Assembly: GCA_963965975.1 (NCBI GenBank)
Contig: OZ014421.1
Span: 5,135,001-5,199,000, forward strand
Direction: 5' to 3'
Length of the DNA: 64,000 bases
Origin: Xestospongia bergquistia
Taxonomy: Eukaryota; Porifera; Demospongiae; Haplosclerida; Petrosiidae
The position numbers and the translations under genes were made by a program. The notes under the pieces were generated by a model, which was not told where the DNA came from, searched no databases, and worked only from the letters and a program-made list of their open reading frames with translations. Below, one piece after another: positions 35,005 to 47,009 of this stretch (positions are counted from its first letter, which is position 1; each line of letters opens with the position of its first letter).

Positions 35005-38000
35005 CTATACAATGGAATGAGTCACAGATACTGTCGTAGAGCCAGCATTAATTGGAGATATGTCAGAAGAACATTTACTTTCATCAGTATCTATTTTCTT
35101 GCTATCAGCATAAGATGTGGTTTTAGGAGAATACTGAACGCTATCAATTAAAGGTTCCCTGTACTCTGAATACGAATAACGAGATGCTCCAAAATATTCT
35201 GCAGATGCACTTTCCTCGAGCTCAACAGAATACCTATCTTGTTTGCGTATTTTTCTAGTAATTTTTACTTTCCATCCAATTAATTTGAATTTTACTAAAT
35301 CAGGAATTAAATCATCTTTTGTGTAGCGATGTCCCCAGCGAGGCAATACCCCTAACAAACCTTCTAGAATCATCAGTAAAATACTAAAAAATACAACACT
35401 TGTAACTATAGACCAACTTACAATACGATGAGGATCAAAATATTCGTAGAGAGTAGGTTCAGTTACAATACAAAATACAACTAAAGATGTGGAAACAAAT
35501 CCTCCAAATGCATTATCTAACCAATATTTATAGGGTCTGGTGATGACAAAAATTACCAGAACAAGCACTGAAGCTAACAGCAAAGAAAAATGTCTGTAAA
35601 TAAAGTTGACAACGAATACACTTAACATAACAATCATCACTCTTCTTAGCAAATTCCATATAACCCAGTAACGATGATAATCTCTGTAAATATTTGTGTA
35701 AACGTCAGTAATTGGTTTTAACTTAGGAAACCTAATAGCCAACCATGTATAAATAGGAAAAGGTAGTATCAAAAAAACAGCAAGAAGGACAGCCAAAATA
35801 GCCCAAGGCAAATGGTTACCTGACCAACAAAGGATTGATGCATCATACACTAGTACGAATTCAGTGGAGCCTCGGTTTCTAGGCCCGATTTTGTGGCAGT
35901 GTACTATTTCAAAGGTGGAGTTGGCAATGTTTAGATAAGAGATGAGAACAAGGAGCCACAGGGCCTGCAAAAAAGAGTGGTTGCCTAGATACTTGGAGAA
36001 GCCTTTTAATCGAGTCATGACTAGTATGATGACTAACAATAACAGAATATAAAGTGGTGTGATATATTGAAGTAGGAGCCTAGTGAGGGCACTCAGGTTA
36101 TTGGTTAGGCATTGATCAAAGGTAAAGTCCAAATTGAAAAAAGACAAGACAATGAAACTGGTATAGCCTGATCGTCCAGCCACAATGATATATACAGACT
36201 ATAGACAGAGAAAGAATAATAAGTACATTAGGGTTTATACCTGAGTTTGTGGTACAGAGGAATTAGATTAGTTGTGTAGGAGAGCAATGTCTTATGTATG
36301 TAATTTTTTTAGTCATCTTAAATAGTCATTGAATGAAAAATCAATATGATAACTGGTGATGTAAGCATTGTACTAATGTAACATTGTACTAATGTAACAT
36401 TGTACTAATGTAACACTGTACTAATGTAACATTGTACTAATGTAACATTGTACTAATGTAACATTGTACTAATGTAACACTGTACTAATGTAACATTGTA
36501 CTAATGTAACACTGTACTAATGTAACACTTTACAAATTAATGTAATATTGTACTAATGTAACACTGTACTAATGTAACATTGTACTAATGTAACATTGTA
36601 CTAATGTAACACTGTACTAATGTAACATTGTACTAATGTAACACTGTACTAATGTAACACTTTACAAATTAATGTAATATTGTACTAATGTAACACTGTA
36701 CTAATGTAACACTGTACTAATTAATGTAACACTGTACTAATGTAACACTGTACTAATTAATGTAACACTGTACTAATGTAACACTGTACTAATGTAACAT
36801 TGTGCTAATGTAACACTGTACTAATGTAACACCATACTAATTAATGTAACATTGTACTAATGTAACAACACTACCAATGTAACACCATACTAATTAATGT
36901 AACATTGTACTACTGTAACACTGTCTAATGTAACATCGTACTAATGTAAGCATTGTACTAATGTAACATTGTACTAATGTAACACTGTACTAATGTAACA
37001 TTGTACTAATGTAACACTGTACTAATGTAACATTGTACTAATTAATGTAACACTGTACTAATGTAACACTGTACTAATGTAACATTGTGCTAATGTAACA
37101 CTGTACTAATGTAACACCATACTAATTAATGTAACATTGTACTAATGTAACACCATACTAATTAATGTAACATTGTACTAATGTAACAACACTACCAATG
37201 TAACACCATACTAATTAATGTAACATTGTACTACTGTAACACTGTCTAATGTAACATCGTACTAATGTAAGCATTGTACTAATGTAACATTGTACTAATG
37301 TAACACTGTACTAATGTAACATTGTACTAATGTAACACTGTACTAATGTAACATTGTACTAATGTAACACTGTACTAATGTAACATTGTACTAATGTAAC
37401 ACTGTACTAATGTAACACTGTACTAATGTAACATTGTACTAATGTAACACTGTACTAATGTAACATTGTACTAATGTAACACTGTACTAATGTAACACTG
37501 TACTAATGTAACATTGTACCCAGGTGTGAAGTGAATGTACTATGTACCGCTAAACCATAACAAGAACTCTGAAACACTTGGCGATAACTAATTATAATCA
37601 TATTAGACCTAATTAAACAAATTAAAAGCAATTAATTCAACCTTTAACCCTAAACTTTGTATCCCAAACCAAAAACAAACTGTTATTTTATCTATCCATT
37701 CTTCCATCCATTCATCCATCCTTTACACCTGAGTAAAAAAGAGAAGTGAATCCAACGTAGGTGATACCCCTAGGTTAAGTGCCACTGCACAAGAAACCAG
37801 TAGTAGACCAAAGAATAAAGTAGTGAGTAAGGGAATATACCATCTTGGAGTAGAGCAATCTTGACATTTCTATGTAAGGAGAATAGAAACTAATTCATTA
37901 TAATCATTGTATTTATTTATGAATTTATATTATCCATCTATTCAGTCATTAATCACATCTGTTCATCCATCCATTCATCTGTCACACGTATCCATCCATC

Positions 38001-41000
38001 TATCCATCCATTCATTCATCACTCGATCGCTTACAGTAGAAGTGAGAGTTTGAGATAAACCTGGTTTGCATTGACCACAGAGAGGACCCTGTCGATTATC
38101 AACACAAGGATAATTAACGTCAGATAAATACCATGAAGACTGCAAGTTCCCCTGACAAAAACCACGCAGGCACAAATCAACACTAAATTCTCCTTTATGA
38201 TTAAAATCAATGAGTTCACTGACACTATAATTAGCATAACATGTCACAGGGGCTCCCCCGCCAGGCACAATTATACCATCATAAGGCACCACGTCCACAG
38301 GATTGGCATTGGGATCAACAGTAGCACCAACACGTTGTAGTTGGTCCTGTCGTGCAGCCTCAATCCATGCTGAGACAGCATCATGTATTAACATTGACGA
38401 ATTAGATGGAGTCAAACATGATACAGTAGGCAACTCCTCAATTACAGAGTTTGCAGCTGGGATTAGCCCAGCCCACAAAGCACCATTCAGATCTACTGTG
38501 TAGCCAGCTATGCATCGTCCCTTGTAAAAATCCACAGCCTCACCAAATCTTGTGTTAGTATTTGCATAGCATTGACAGGCTAATGGTTGGTCGATAGGAA
38601 TGCGTTGAGTTGTCTTGTAAGTGGTAAGAATCAAGTTATTTACCTGTCAGAGAAAACATGTCTATAAAGGAACAATATACAGAGCAATTTACAGTACTAA
38701 TGTACTGTTGTTGTCTAGTGAAGTGATTAATCCCTACCTTTATTATCTACCCTAAAGAGCCTAAGATTACATATAAAAGGTTTATCAACATACTTGTTCA
38801 ATAGTAGATGCTCCAGAAGGATCATAATAACCTAATGGACATTGTGAGAGTTTGAATGGTAACTGCATGATAATATCCTGGCCTAATATTTGTGATTCTG
38901 AGACAACATTGAGTTTACCACTAGTGCCAGGTAAACCTACTAATGTCAGTCCAGAGAGAGCTCGATTAGGAGTGAAATATATCCTACAGGAATAAATAGA
39001 TGGCTGAATTGATGGATGGCTGAATTGATAGATAGGTGGATAAAATAAATAGCTCAATTAATGGATGGATGAATTAGAAACAGCAAAAGATTGGATTAAT
39101 GTAAAAAGTACAGACAGACAGGCAAACAGACAGACAGACAGACAGAGAGGATACCTGTCAGTATAAGCATATTGAATTCCATTAAGTTGGAGCAACGCTC
39201 CAGGTGAGACTTCAGGTTCATGATCCACTTCAAGATAGACTGTCCCACTTATAAAATTTAATAGTTGATCAGCTAACTGGATAGTCAAATCAAACTCTTC
39301 CCCTGGAGCTGGGCTAAGAGTCAGTGTCCCTATAATAAAAGTAATTGTGTCACCATCTCTCTCTTTCCTCACCTGGAACAGGTTCAAAACATTGACTCCT
39401 CCTATCTCCAACTGTCAATGTCCAGGAGACTCCAATACCAGACCATGGAACTATTAATTTATCAATAGTTGGACCTAAACCACCTCCTGGTCCACGAAAA
39501 GGATTTAATTCTCTTATGAGTTCATTTACTCCACAACTCAGTTCAGAGAGAAAAATAAAACTACAGAAATTATAAATTAAATTTCAACAGTTTCATTCAA
39601 TATTACATGTGACTACTGTAACCATAGTAACTAATTAATTACCTCTTTAGACAGACATAAAAATGACTACTTAACTTTGTGACAAATTTCAAAGTTACAA
39701 CTTAAACTATACTGTAATTTTTAATGTAATTTAGTACAAAGAACATGTCAATTACAGTAGAAGTTTTCTACACATTATGTCTATAAATTTGAGCATTTTA
39801 ATTTTCAAAATCTCACTTGTCAGTTAGCAGCTGGTGAGAGCAGTTTGGTAAGAGATATGTAATGTTTCCAACAGGTTTATAACACTTGCTTGAAGAGCCA
39901 TAAAAATATAAGTAACTTGGTCCAGTTGAGGTGGTTAGAAGAGGTGTGTCTGTTTCTATGACAACTGGATTACCAAATATTGTTGGAACAAATTGTGAAA
40001 TAGGTTTGGGTAAAAAGTACCCTTGCATACAAGTACGTAAGTTGAAGATAAAGAAATCATTTCCAGAAATGATTGCAGAATTATTACTGAAATATACCAA
40101 AGCCTATAAAAGAGACAAAATAATAACAAGAGTTTATTCTATAGCTATTTCAATGACTAACTGTTGACCCAACATATGCTCTCCCTCCTGATCCCTCTCT
40201 CACCTCAGCAATGATAAGTCTATTGGGGAACTGAACAAAGCAAAAACCCACAAAACCTCCGGATAAAGTGTGATTATAAAGGTCAGCTGTTACTGTAGTA
40301 CTGGCAGCGTCAGCATAGATAGCTCCCCCTGTAAACCGAGCTTCATTGTAAGAAAAAGTCACTTCAACTGCCTCAGAGAAATCGACCTGTAAATATAGAA
40401 ATGGGGAATGAATGAATGAGGGAATGAGGAGTTAGTTGATTGTAAGTAATGCACAAAAGATTAATAATATGTTACTACATACAACACTTCTGTCTAAGAT
40501 TTTCAAAGCTCCTCCACTTTCGGCTTTGTTATGAGTGAATACAATGTTTCCATAGGCAACCAGTAGCGATCCTCGTAACACTATTGCACTGCCATTATTA
40601 CCTGCAAAAATACTACAAAAAGATTACTAATCATGTGATTATCACTATATCACTATACTAATCATGTGACATGTCACTATACTAACTGAAGTGTCAATAA
40701 TAATTCTAAATATTGTTGTACAGTTTAGCTATCAGTTATGTAATAACTATTAATAACTAGACATGTGACTGATATGTTATATAAACTGTCTTTACTGAGT
40801 CAGAAAGAGAGCTATTTAAATTCTAAGCAAAAATGACCTCTATTAACAAATAAATTAAGTACATTTATATATAACTTACTGCTCATCTTTTAATGTCATA
40901 AATGTTGATAACACATTGACCACACCCTCAGAAATAGAAGCTGCACATTTTGTAAAGGTACAGTTACACATTTCAACAGACATTAAACGCAATGATGTTG

Positions 41001-42243
41001 CATGAAGTATGGTATTAAAATTAGACCAGTTGGGGTCATTGAGTATAAAGACCCCAGCACCATACAAAGCTGAGTTTGATAAGAATGTACAGTGTCGAAT
41101 AGAAACCTTGTTGGTAGGTTCTGTCACAATAGAAACCACAAAAACCCCACCTCCTTCAAAAGTTGCTTTGTTTTGTGTAAAAGAGCAATTAGAAACTAGT
41201 AACTTGTTCATATCAGAATTATACATAAAATAAGTAGCCACGCCCCCTCCATAACGAGACAGATTATTATCAAATGTGCACCCTGTGAACAATGCTGTAT
41301 TATTGCCTGCACCATCACTGTATCGAATAATGACACCACTGCCATAAGGGTTAATAATATTGCGAAAAACACAGTTTTGAAAATGGATATTGTTCTCATA
41401 AGCCAAATGTCGAAATTGTACCAACACTGCAAGACCATTTGTGCTTGCATCAACATAATCATCAGTAAATTGTCCAGGGTTGTCCTCATTTACGTTGACA
41501 ATAAGTTTTTCAAATGAACAATTTAGCACTGTCATATTGAATGTTGAAGGAGGTGTTCGATCAGCTAAGAAAATAGCATTCTGCCCTTTACCCTGACTTA
41601 TCAATAAAGCCAAGGGTAGCGTTCTTGATGATGTAGTTCCATAAAATAGTGTATCAGTGATGGTATTTTCACCATACATATCAACCAACCATATTCCATA
41701 GCTACCTGTAGCATAGACAGGTAAGACACAATTGCTGATATAGAGCTCTGTAGTTTCTGTCACATAGATGATAGCCTTTCCAACAATGGATGACACAAAG
41801 TTAATGTTAGCTATAGTAATGTTAGATGAGTTGTGAAACTCTATATTACCCAAATGACGACCCAATTGTAACTGTACATTGACCTCCTCACCTATACCAA
41901 TAATACCTGTATCTGACCAGCTGTGGAAACAAGTTGGAGGTATAAAATGGTCTCCATTTAACAAATAGAATGTTATGCCACCATCTTCAAATGGTTCATA
42001 ACAATCTCCATTCACATCAGGAATACTAACTGTAACATTATTCAATATCAGCTGTAAACTGGAGCAAGGTGTAGCTATAGAGCGCCCACAAGTCAATATA
42101 TCATTTGAGCCATTAGTTGATATATACCAGACACTCTCACCAACAATAAACTGTACAATATACAGTAACAAAACTGAGAAAACTAACATTGCACACCTCA
42201 TTGACTTAGAAAGAGTCTTCTGAGCTGACCACAGCCAGCACAT
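35005..42243 (-). CDS. Beta-helix ectodomain / multi-pass membrane protein
   Basis: A large putative cell-surface protein of unknown function. Ten coding exons give 1486 aa: 42243-40880, 40612-40483, 40386-40204, 40103-39817, 39560-39373, 39329-39155, 38983-38794, 38643-38035, 37869-37729, 36198-35005. The length is a multiple of three and all phases agree. Residues about 15-36 form a signal peptide (MRCAMLVFSVLLLYIVQFIV). Residues about 37-560 form right-handed beta-helix turns with repeated NCSF, NCTF, CTF and glycine turns (YGGGVATYF, FEGGGVFVV, YGAGVFIL, GGAIYAD). A cysteine-rich hinge near 1021-1047 reads GPLCGQCKPGLSQTLTS then KCQDC. About eight or nine TM helices follow (1050-1380), then a cytosolic Ser/Tyr-rich tail with YSYSEYREPL. 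This architecture recurs in sponge gene sets as I know them; no enzyme motif was seen. An exact start at M1 or M15 is open. Confidence 0.85.
36360..37520. repeat. 16-bp minisatellite with higher-order structure
   Basis: About 1.15 kb of ACTAATGTAACATTGT and its variant ending ACTGT, in the intron between the last two exons of the beta-helix gene. Variants such as ACACTTTACAAATTAATG recur in blocks, and a mixed block near 36860-36970 is repeated at about 37180-37290, giving a higher-order period of about 318 bp. Confidence 0.95.
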
Positions 42244-42629
42244 TTCATTCCAAACATAGTTACACTTATTACAGCTGACATGACTTCCTGTGTTATATGT
42301 TCTCTATAAACAGTTATAAAGGTGCTTGGTCTTGTGACAGCAAGCAAGCAAAGACTGTCAAAAATTACACATTCAACATCTAATTCCATGCATTCTATTG
42401 CAATGATATGTTAGAGAGCACTGTACAATTGTAACATTAATTAGACAGATTTCTCTGAGATACATTTATTATAACTTAAAAATAAATTAAGTTAAAACTG
42501 AAGCAGCTTTAACTCAATGTGTGCAACTAAAGAATTGACCTTTAGTAATGAAATCAATAGAGAATTAAAGCTACCATCAACAAAGTATAATTGTATTATG
42601 TTCAATTGAACAGCTATGATTTATTACAA
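42244..42629. promoter_or_regulatory. Gap between PRPF4 3' end and the beta-helix start
   Basis: 386 bp upstream of the beta-helix start codon, on the same strand as PRPF4. It should hold the PRPF4 3' end region on one side and the beta-helix promoter on the other. No clear TATA box was seen. Confidence 0.4.
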
Positions 42630-44755
42630 CTAGATACTTGATGTATTTATGTCCTTCTCCCATAATTTGAATGTTCTGTCGTAGGATGAGGTCACAATGT
42701 ATTCTTGATCTGTTATAAGAGAAAGATATTACCTTATTAAAAGGGTAGTAATCACATGATTATCACATGACCATATACAATACATGTAATAGATGTACCT
42801 GGTGAGATGTCCACACACATTACTTTACTTTCATGTCCTGCTAATGTATTTAATGGAGTCCATCCTGGATGACCCCATATCTATGTGCATGTGTGTGTGT
42901 GTGTGAGAGAAAGAGAGTCATAATGACAACTAATTTTTCTATATCAATCAACCTTAGCTGTGTTATCATATGATGATGAAACAAAGAAATCCCCCCTTTC
43001 TTCTAATGATGACAATAAAAATAAGTACACTATTTTTTTGAGAAAACTAACTTTCAAATTTCAATTTTGAAACAAGATTAGTGTGGGCAGGGAGTTGATA
43101 AATACATTTTCTTCTCCTCATCTCCCAAATACGGACACCGTTATCATCACTGCCAGTTATAAAATGATATCTAACGAAAAGACAAAATATGGTAGATAGT
43201 AAATTTAACAATCAACAAAACTTGTGTTTGACGTTTATCTTTAAAGTCTAAATCTCATGACATATCTTACATTAAATAGCTTGTCTGTCAAGTACTACAA
43301 ACAATTCAAAGATGATTTATATCTCCAGTCAAATATATAGTCATTTATAATGTCTATATATATTCTTTACTTACAAGTGATCTTAATATCATTACAATTA
43401 ACAGATATCTACACTCAAGTGTTAGCTACACAGTACATGCATAATTATGTATACAAAAATTACTAGTATGCTATGATTATGCTATGATTTACCCGTTGGG
43501 TGAGAAGTCTACAGCAAGTACATTTTTCAAGTGTCCTTGTAATACCATTAAACATTTTCCCGATCTTAAGTCCCAGATACGAGCACATGAGTCCATACCA
43601 CAAGTACCCACTAATGAACCATCCGGATGAAACTGAATGTCATAAACAGAACATGAGTGGCCTTCCTAGTAAGACAGGTTAGTAGAAGCGGTAAAACAAG
43701 TTATTGTTGATTTATTTTGTTGGTAACTGACTTGATGTAAAACTTCCATTCGACGCTCTAAGTCAAAGAGTCTCCAAGAGTGATCATAACTGTTGAAATA
43801 TTAATTGATAAATCCATACCTATTCATTCATCCATCTGCCTACCCATCCATCCATCCATTCATTTACTACATAGCTACAACCAGCACTTACCAAGCAGTA
43901 CCTAAGAATCTTCCAGAAGGATGGAAGGATAATCGAGAGACTCTCTCTTTATGATTACCTAACACAGACATAGGAGTATCACTACAATATAAAAAATACA
44001 TAAATCAGCTTTATATGAGATGACATGTCAATGTACTTTTCTAAGTCCCACAAACAGACTGACCCATCAGCAGCACAGGAAGCAAGAGACAAAGATGAAG
44101 AAGAATGTGAGACAGTGGCTTGTGGATGAAAGACAATGGCACCTACTCTGTCATTGTGGCCTGAGAGAGAGAGATTTTAGCATACTTGTGGCTACCAAAA
44201 AATACCTCTAAGTATGCGTACAGGTTCACAGTCAGGTATAGACCACAATTTACACAAACCACTCCTGAAATAGTTTTAATGAAGACACATGTATGCATAT
44301 ATTTATTTACCAAGATCCTGTAGCTAATAGTTTAGAATCTGGTGAAAATTCACAATAAGAAACGGGTCTAGTGTCTCCAACTTGACTACAAGTGTTGGCC
44401 ATTACCTATTACAGTAACTGTATACATTACACTAATGCAATGTGATCCCTTACTCTAAGTTTCTTGTGTAATTCCTGTTTTCTAGCTGCTTTCTCAGGTC
44501 CTGGTCTTTGTGCTTCTTTGCGAGCTTCTTCAAGTCTATCTCGAGCTCTTATTGGGTTAAAAAAGATTTGATAATACTTATACAGCACAAAGTACCTTGG
44601 CATTGAGTATTCTGTTATGAAGTATCGAGCTACAAGAAGTTCGTTAGGTCCTTCATGATACCATACAGTGTTTTCATCAATTGGAGCCTGATAACTGAGT
44701 TCTTGTTTGCGTTCAAAACTGACTTTAACTCCTCGTTCAGCTGGTGTGTGTGAAA

Positions 44756-44801
<46 letters not shown>

Positions 44802-46896
44802 AATATTACTGTTCAAACTGTTCAAACCAACCAAGTTTAGCCACAATGAAACGTAGTCGTTCCCTCCGATCAGCAGGTCCTTCACCAAATAAACCTAAAT
44901 TAGTTATAAAGTAATCAATAGTTAATTAATAGGAACAAACTCACAAATTGGTTCTCCCATTTCTCTTAGTTTAGCTTTCACTTCAGTATCTGCAGTAGGA
45001 ACTACAACACTTTTAGCCTAGCATAATAGAGAAATGATAATGTCTTAGTAAGTCTATTGGTCCATCCATCCATCTGTATGCCATCTATCTATCCATCCAT
45101 TTATCTGTTCCTCCACTATCCATTCATCCATTTATATGTTCCTCCACTATCCATTCATCCATTTATATGTTCCTCCACTATCCATTCATCCATTTATATG
45201 TTCCTCTGTTATCCATTCATCCATTTATATGTTCCTCTATTATCCATTCACCCATTTATATGTTCCTCCACTATCCATTCATCCATTTATATGTTCCTCC
45301 ACTATCCATTCATCCATTTATATGTTCCTCTGTTATCCATTCATCCATTTATATGTTCCTCTATTATCCATTCACCCATTTATATGTTCCTCTATTATCC
45401 ATTCATCCATTTATATGTTCCTTTATTATCCATTCATCCATTTATATGTTCCTCTATTATCCATTCATCCATTTATATGTTCCTCTATTATCCATTCATC
45501 CATTTATATGTTCCTCTATTATCCATTCATCCATTTATATGTTCCTCTATTATCCATTCATCCATTTATATGTTCCTCTATTATCCATTCATCCATTTAT
45601 ATGTTCCTTTATTATCCATTCATCCATTTATATGTTCCTCTATTATCCATTCATCCATTTATATGTTCCTCTATTATCCATTCATCCATTTATATGTTCC
45701 TCTATTATCCATTCATCCATTTATATGTTCCTCCATAATCCATTCATCCATTTATATGTTCCTCCATAACCCATTCATCCATTTATATGTCCATTTATAT
45801 GTTCCTCTATTATCCATTCATCCATTTATATGTTCCTCCATAATCCATTCATCCATTTATATGTTCCTCCATAACCCATTCATCCATTTATATGTTCCTC
45901 CATAACCCATTCATCCATTTATATGTTCCTCCATAACCCATTCATCCATTTATATGTTCCTCTATTATCCATTCATCCATTTATATGTTCCTCTATTATC
46001 CATTCATCCATTTATATGTTCCTCTATTATCCATTCATCCATTTATATGTTCCTCCATAATCCATTCATCCATTTATATGTTCCTCCATAACCCATTCAT
46101 CCATTTATATGTCCATTTATATGTTCCTCTATTATCCATTCATCCATTTATATGTTCCTCCATAATCCATTCATCCATTTATATGTTCCTCCATAACCCA
46201 TTCATCCATTTATATGTTCCTCCATAACCCATTCATCCATTTATATGTTCCTCCATAACCCATTCATCCATACTTGTTTTCTTTTTTCAAATTCTTCCAA
46301 CATTTCTTTCTTTCGATCTGGTAACTGAGACACATCCATTGCAGTTTCTATAATAACAAATAAACATTTCAATATATAATGATATAATTAATTCATAAAG
46401 AATGACTTCTTAGATTTATTTTAAAACTACAGAATCTAATATCACAGGTAGTATCTGAGTGTTTATAACTGAGGTCTAATTTTAATTAGAATTTAATATT
46501 ATATACTCTAGACCCTAAACCTTGAACATCAGAACCTAAATGTATTAATTTCACATTAAAGTATGGTGTTCAATAACTAATACACTAGCCCCTCCCAATA
46601 TTATATATATATGTACATGTATCGTGTATCATTACATTTAGTTCCATCATTGTAATGCCTAGATTATATTAAATACAATGTGAAATAAATTGCCAATTTT
46701 TGCAACACACACCTTCTGACACATTGATATTTCCTGCCTTTATTCCCGCCATTATTGAGGGTGATATGATAGATCCAGCTTTCTGCTGTAGTTGCAGTCG
46801 CTGCTTCTCAGATTCTTCTAAACTACCAAAGTGTATCCTCTTTTTCTCTTCAGGAGGGTCTGTCTCCATGGATTCTATGCTCTCTTTCTTGGCCAT
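42630..46896 (-). CDS. PRPF4: U4/U6 snRNP protein PRPF4 (PRP4), WD40
   Basis: PRPF4 is a core protein of the U4/U6 and tri-snRNP. Sixteen coding exons give 520 aa, matching the usual 520 or so: 46896-46713, 46347-46274, 45017-44945, 44894-44832, 44740-44596, 44547-44454, 44405-44311, 44264-44206, 44160-44037, 43981-43892, 43789-43732, 43665-43493, 43170-43052, 43002-42953, 42880-42799, 42709-42630. The N-terminus is [20 protein letters not shown]. The SFM motif lies near residues 85-140 ([33 protein letters not shown]). Seven WD blades follow, for example [46 protein letters not shown] and [13 protein letters not shown]. Intron 2 holds a 1.2-kb minisatellite. It shares a very short divergent promoter with CACFD1. 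Confidence 0.97.
44759..44799. repeat. GA/CT microsatellite in PRPF4 intron 4
   Basis: About 40 bp of GA; on the gene strand it is (CT)n lying about 20 bp before the exon 5 acceptor. Confidence 0.9.
45060..46273 (+). repeat. 31-bp minisatellite in PRPF4 intron 2
   Basis: About 38 copies of a unit containing CCATTCATCCATTTATATG then TTCCTCTATTAT, with variants ending CCACTAT, CTGTTAT and CCATAAC. A block of roughly 280 bp with the CCATAAC variants and an inserted TCCATTTATATG is repeated near 45725-45960 and 46045-46270. The period is 31, so all three plus frames stay open. Confidence 0.97.
46500..46600. mobile_element. MITE family copy 2 (truncated)
   Basis: It lies in PRPF4 intron 1. The core CTCTAGACCCTAAACCTTGA and the right end TTCACATTAAAGTATGGT match copies 1 and 3; the left inverted end is lost. 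Confidence 0.65.
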
Positions 46897-47009
46897 AGTT
46901 TCTAGTGGGTTATGTGTTTCTCAAAACGTTACATGTGCGTAGAGTATCCGGAGTAATTTACGATACATAAGCGGAATTGAAGGCCAATAGCTACGTAAAC
47001 AAAAGAAAA
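46897..47009. promoter_or_regulatory. Divergent promoter of PRPF4 and CACFD1
   Basis: Only 113 bp lie between the two start codons. An ETS-like GCGGAAT and an inverted-orientation CCAAT box (GGCCAATAG) are visible. No TATA box was seen. Confidence 0.6.

Noticed and set aside
36360..37520. Possible CRISPR-like array
   Set aside because: The repeat is a head-to-tail 16-bp satellite without spacers, in an intron of a eukaryotic gene.
45057..46227. Long plus-strand frames (282, 200 and 80 aa) rich in Ile, His, Pro, Phe
   Set aside because: They are translations of the 31-bp minisatellite in PRPF4 intron 2, open in all three frames and without any non-repeat content.
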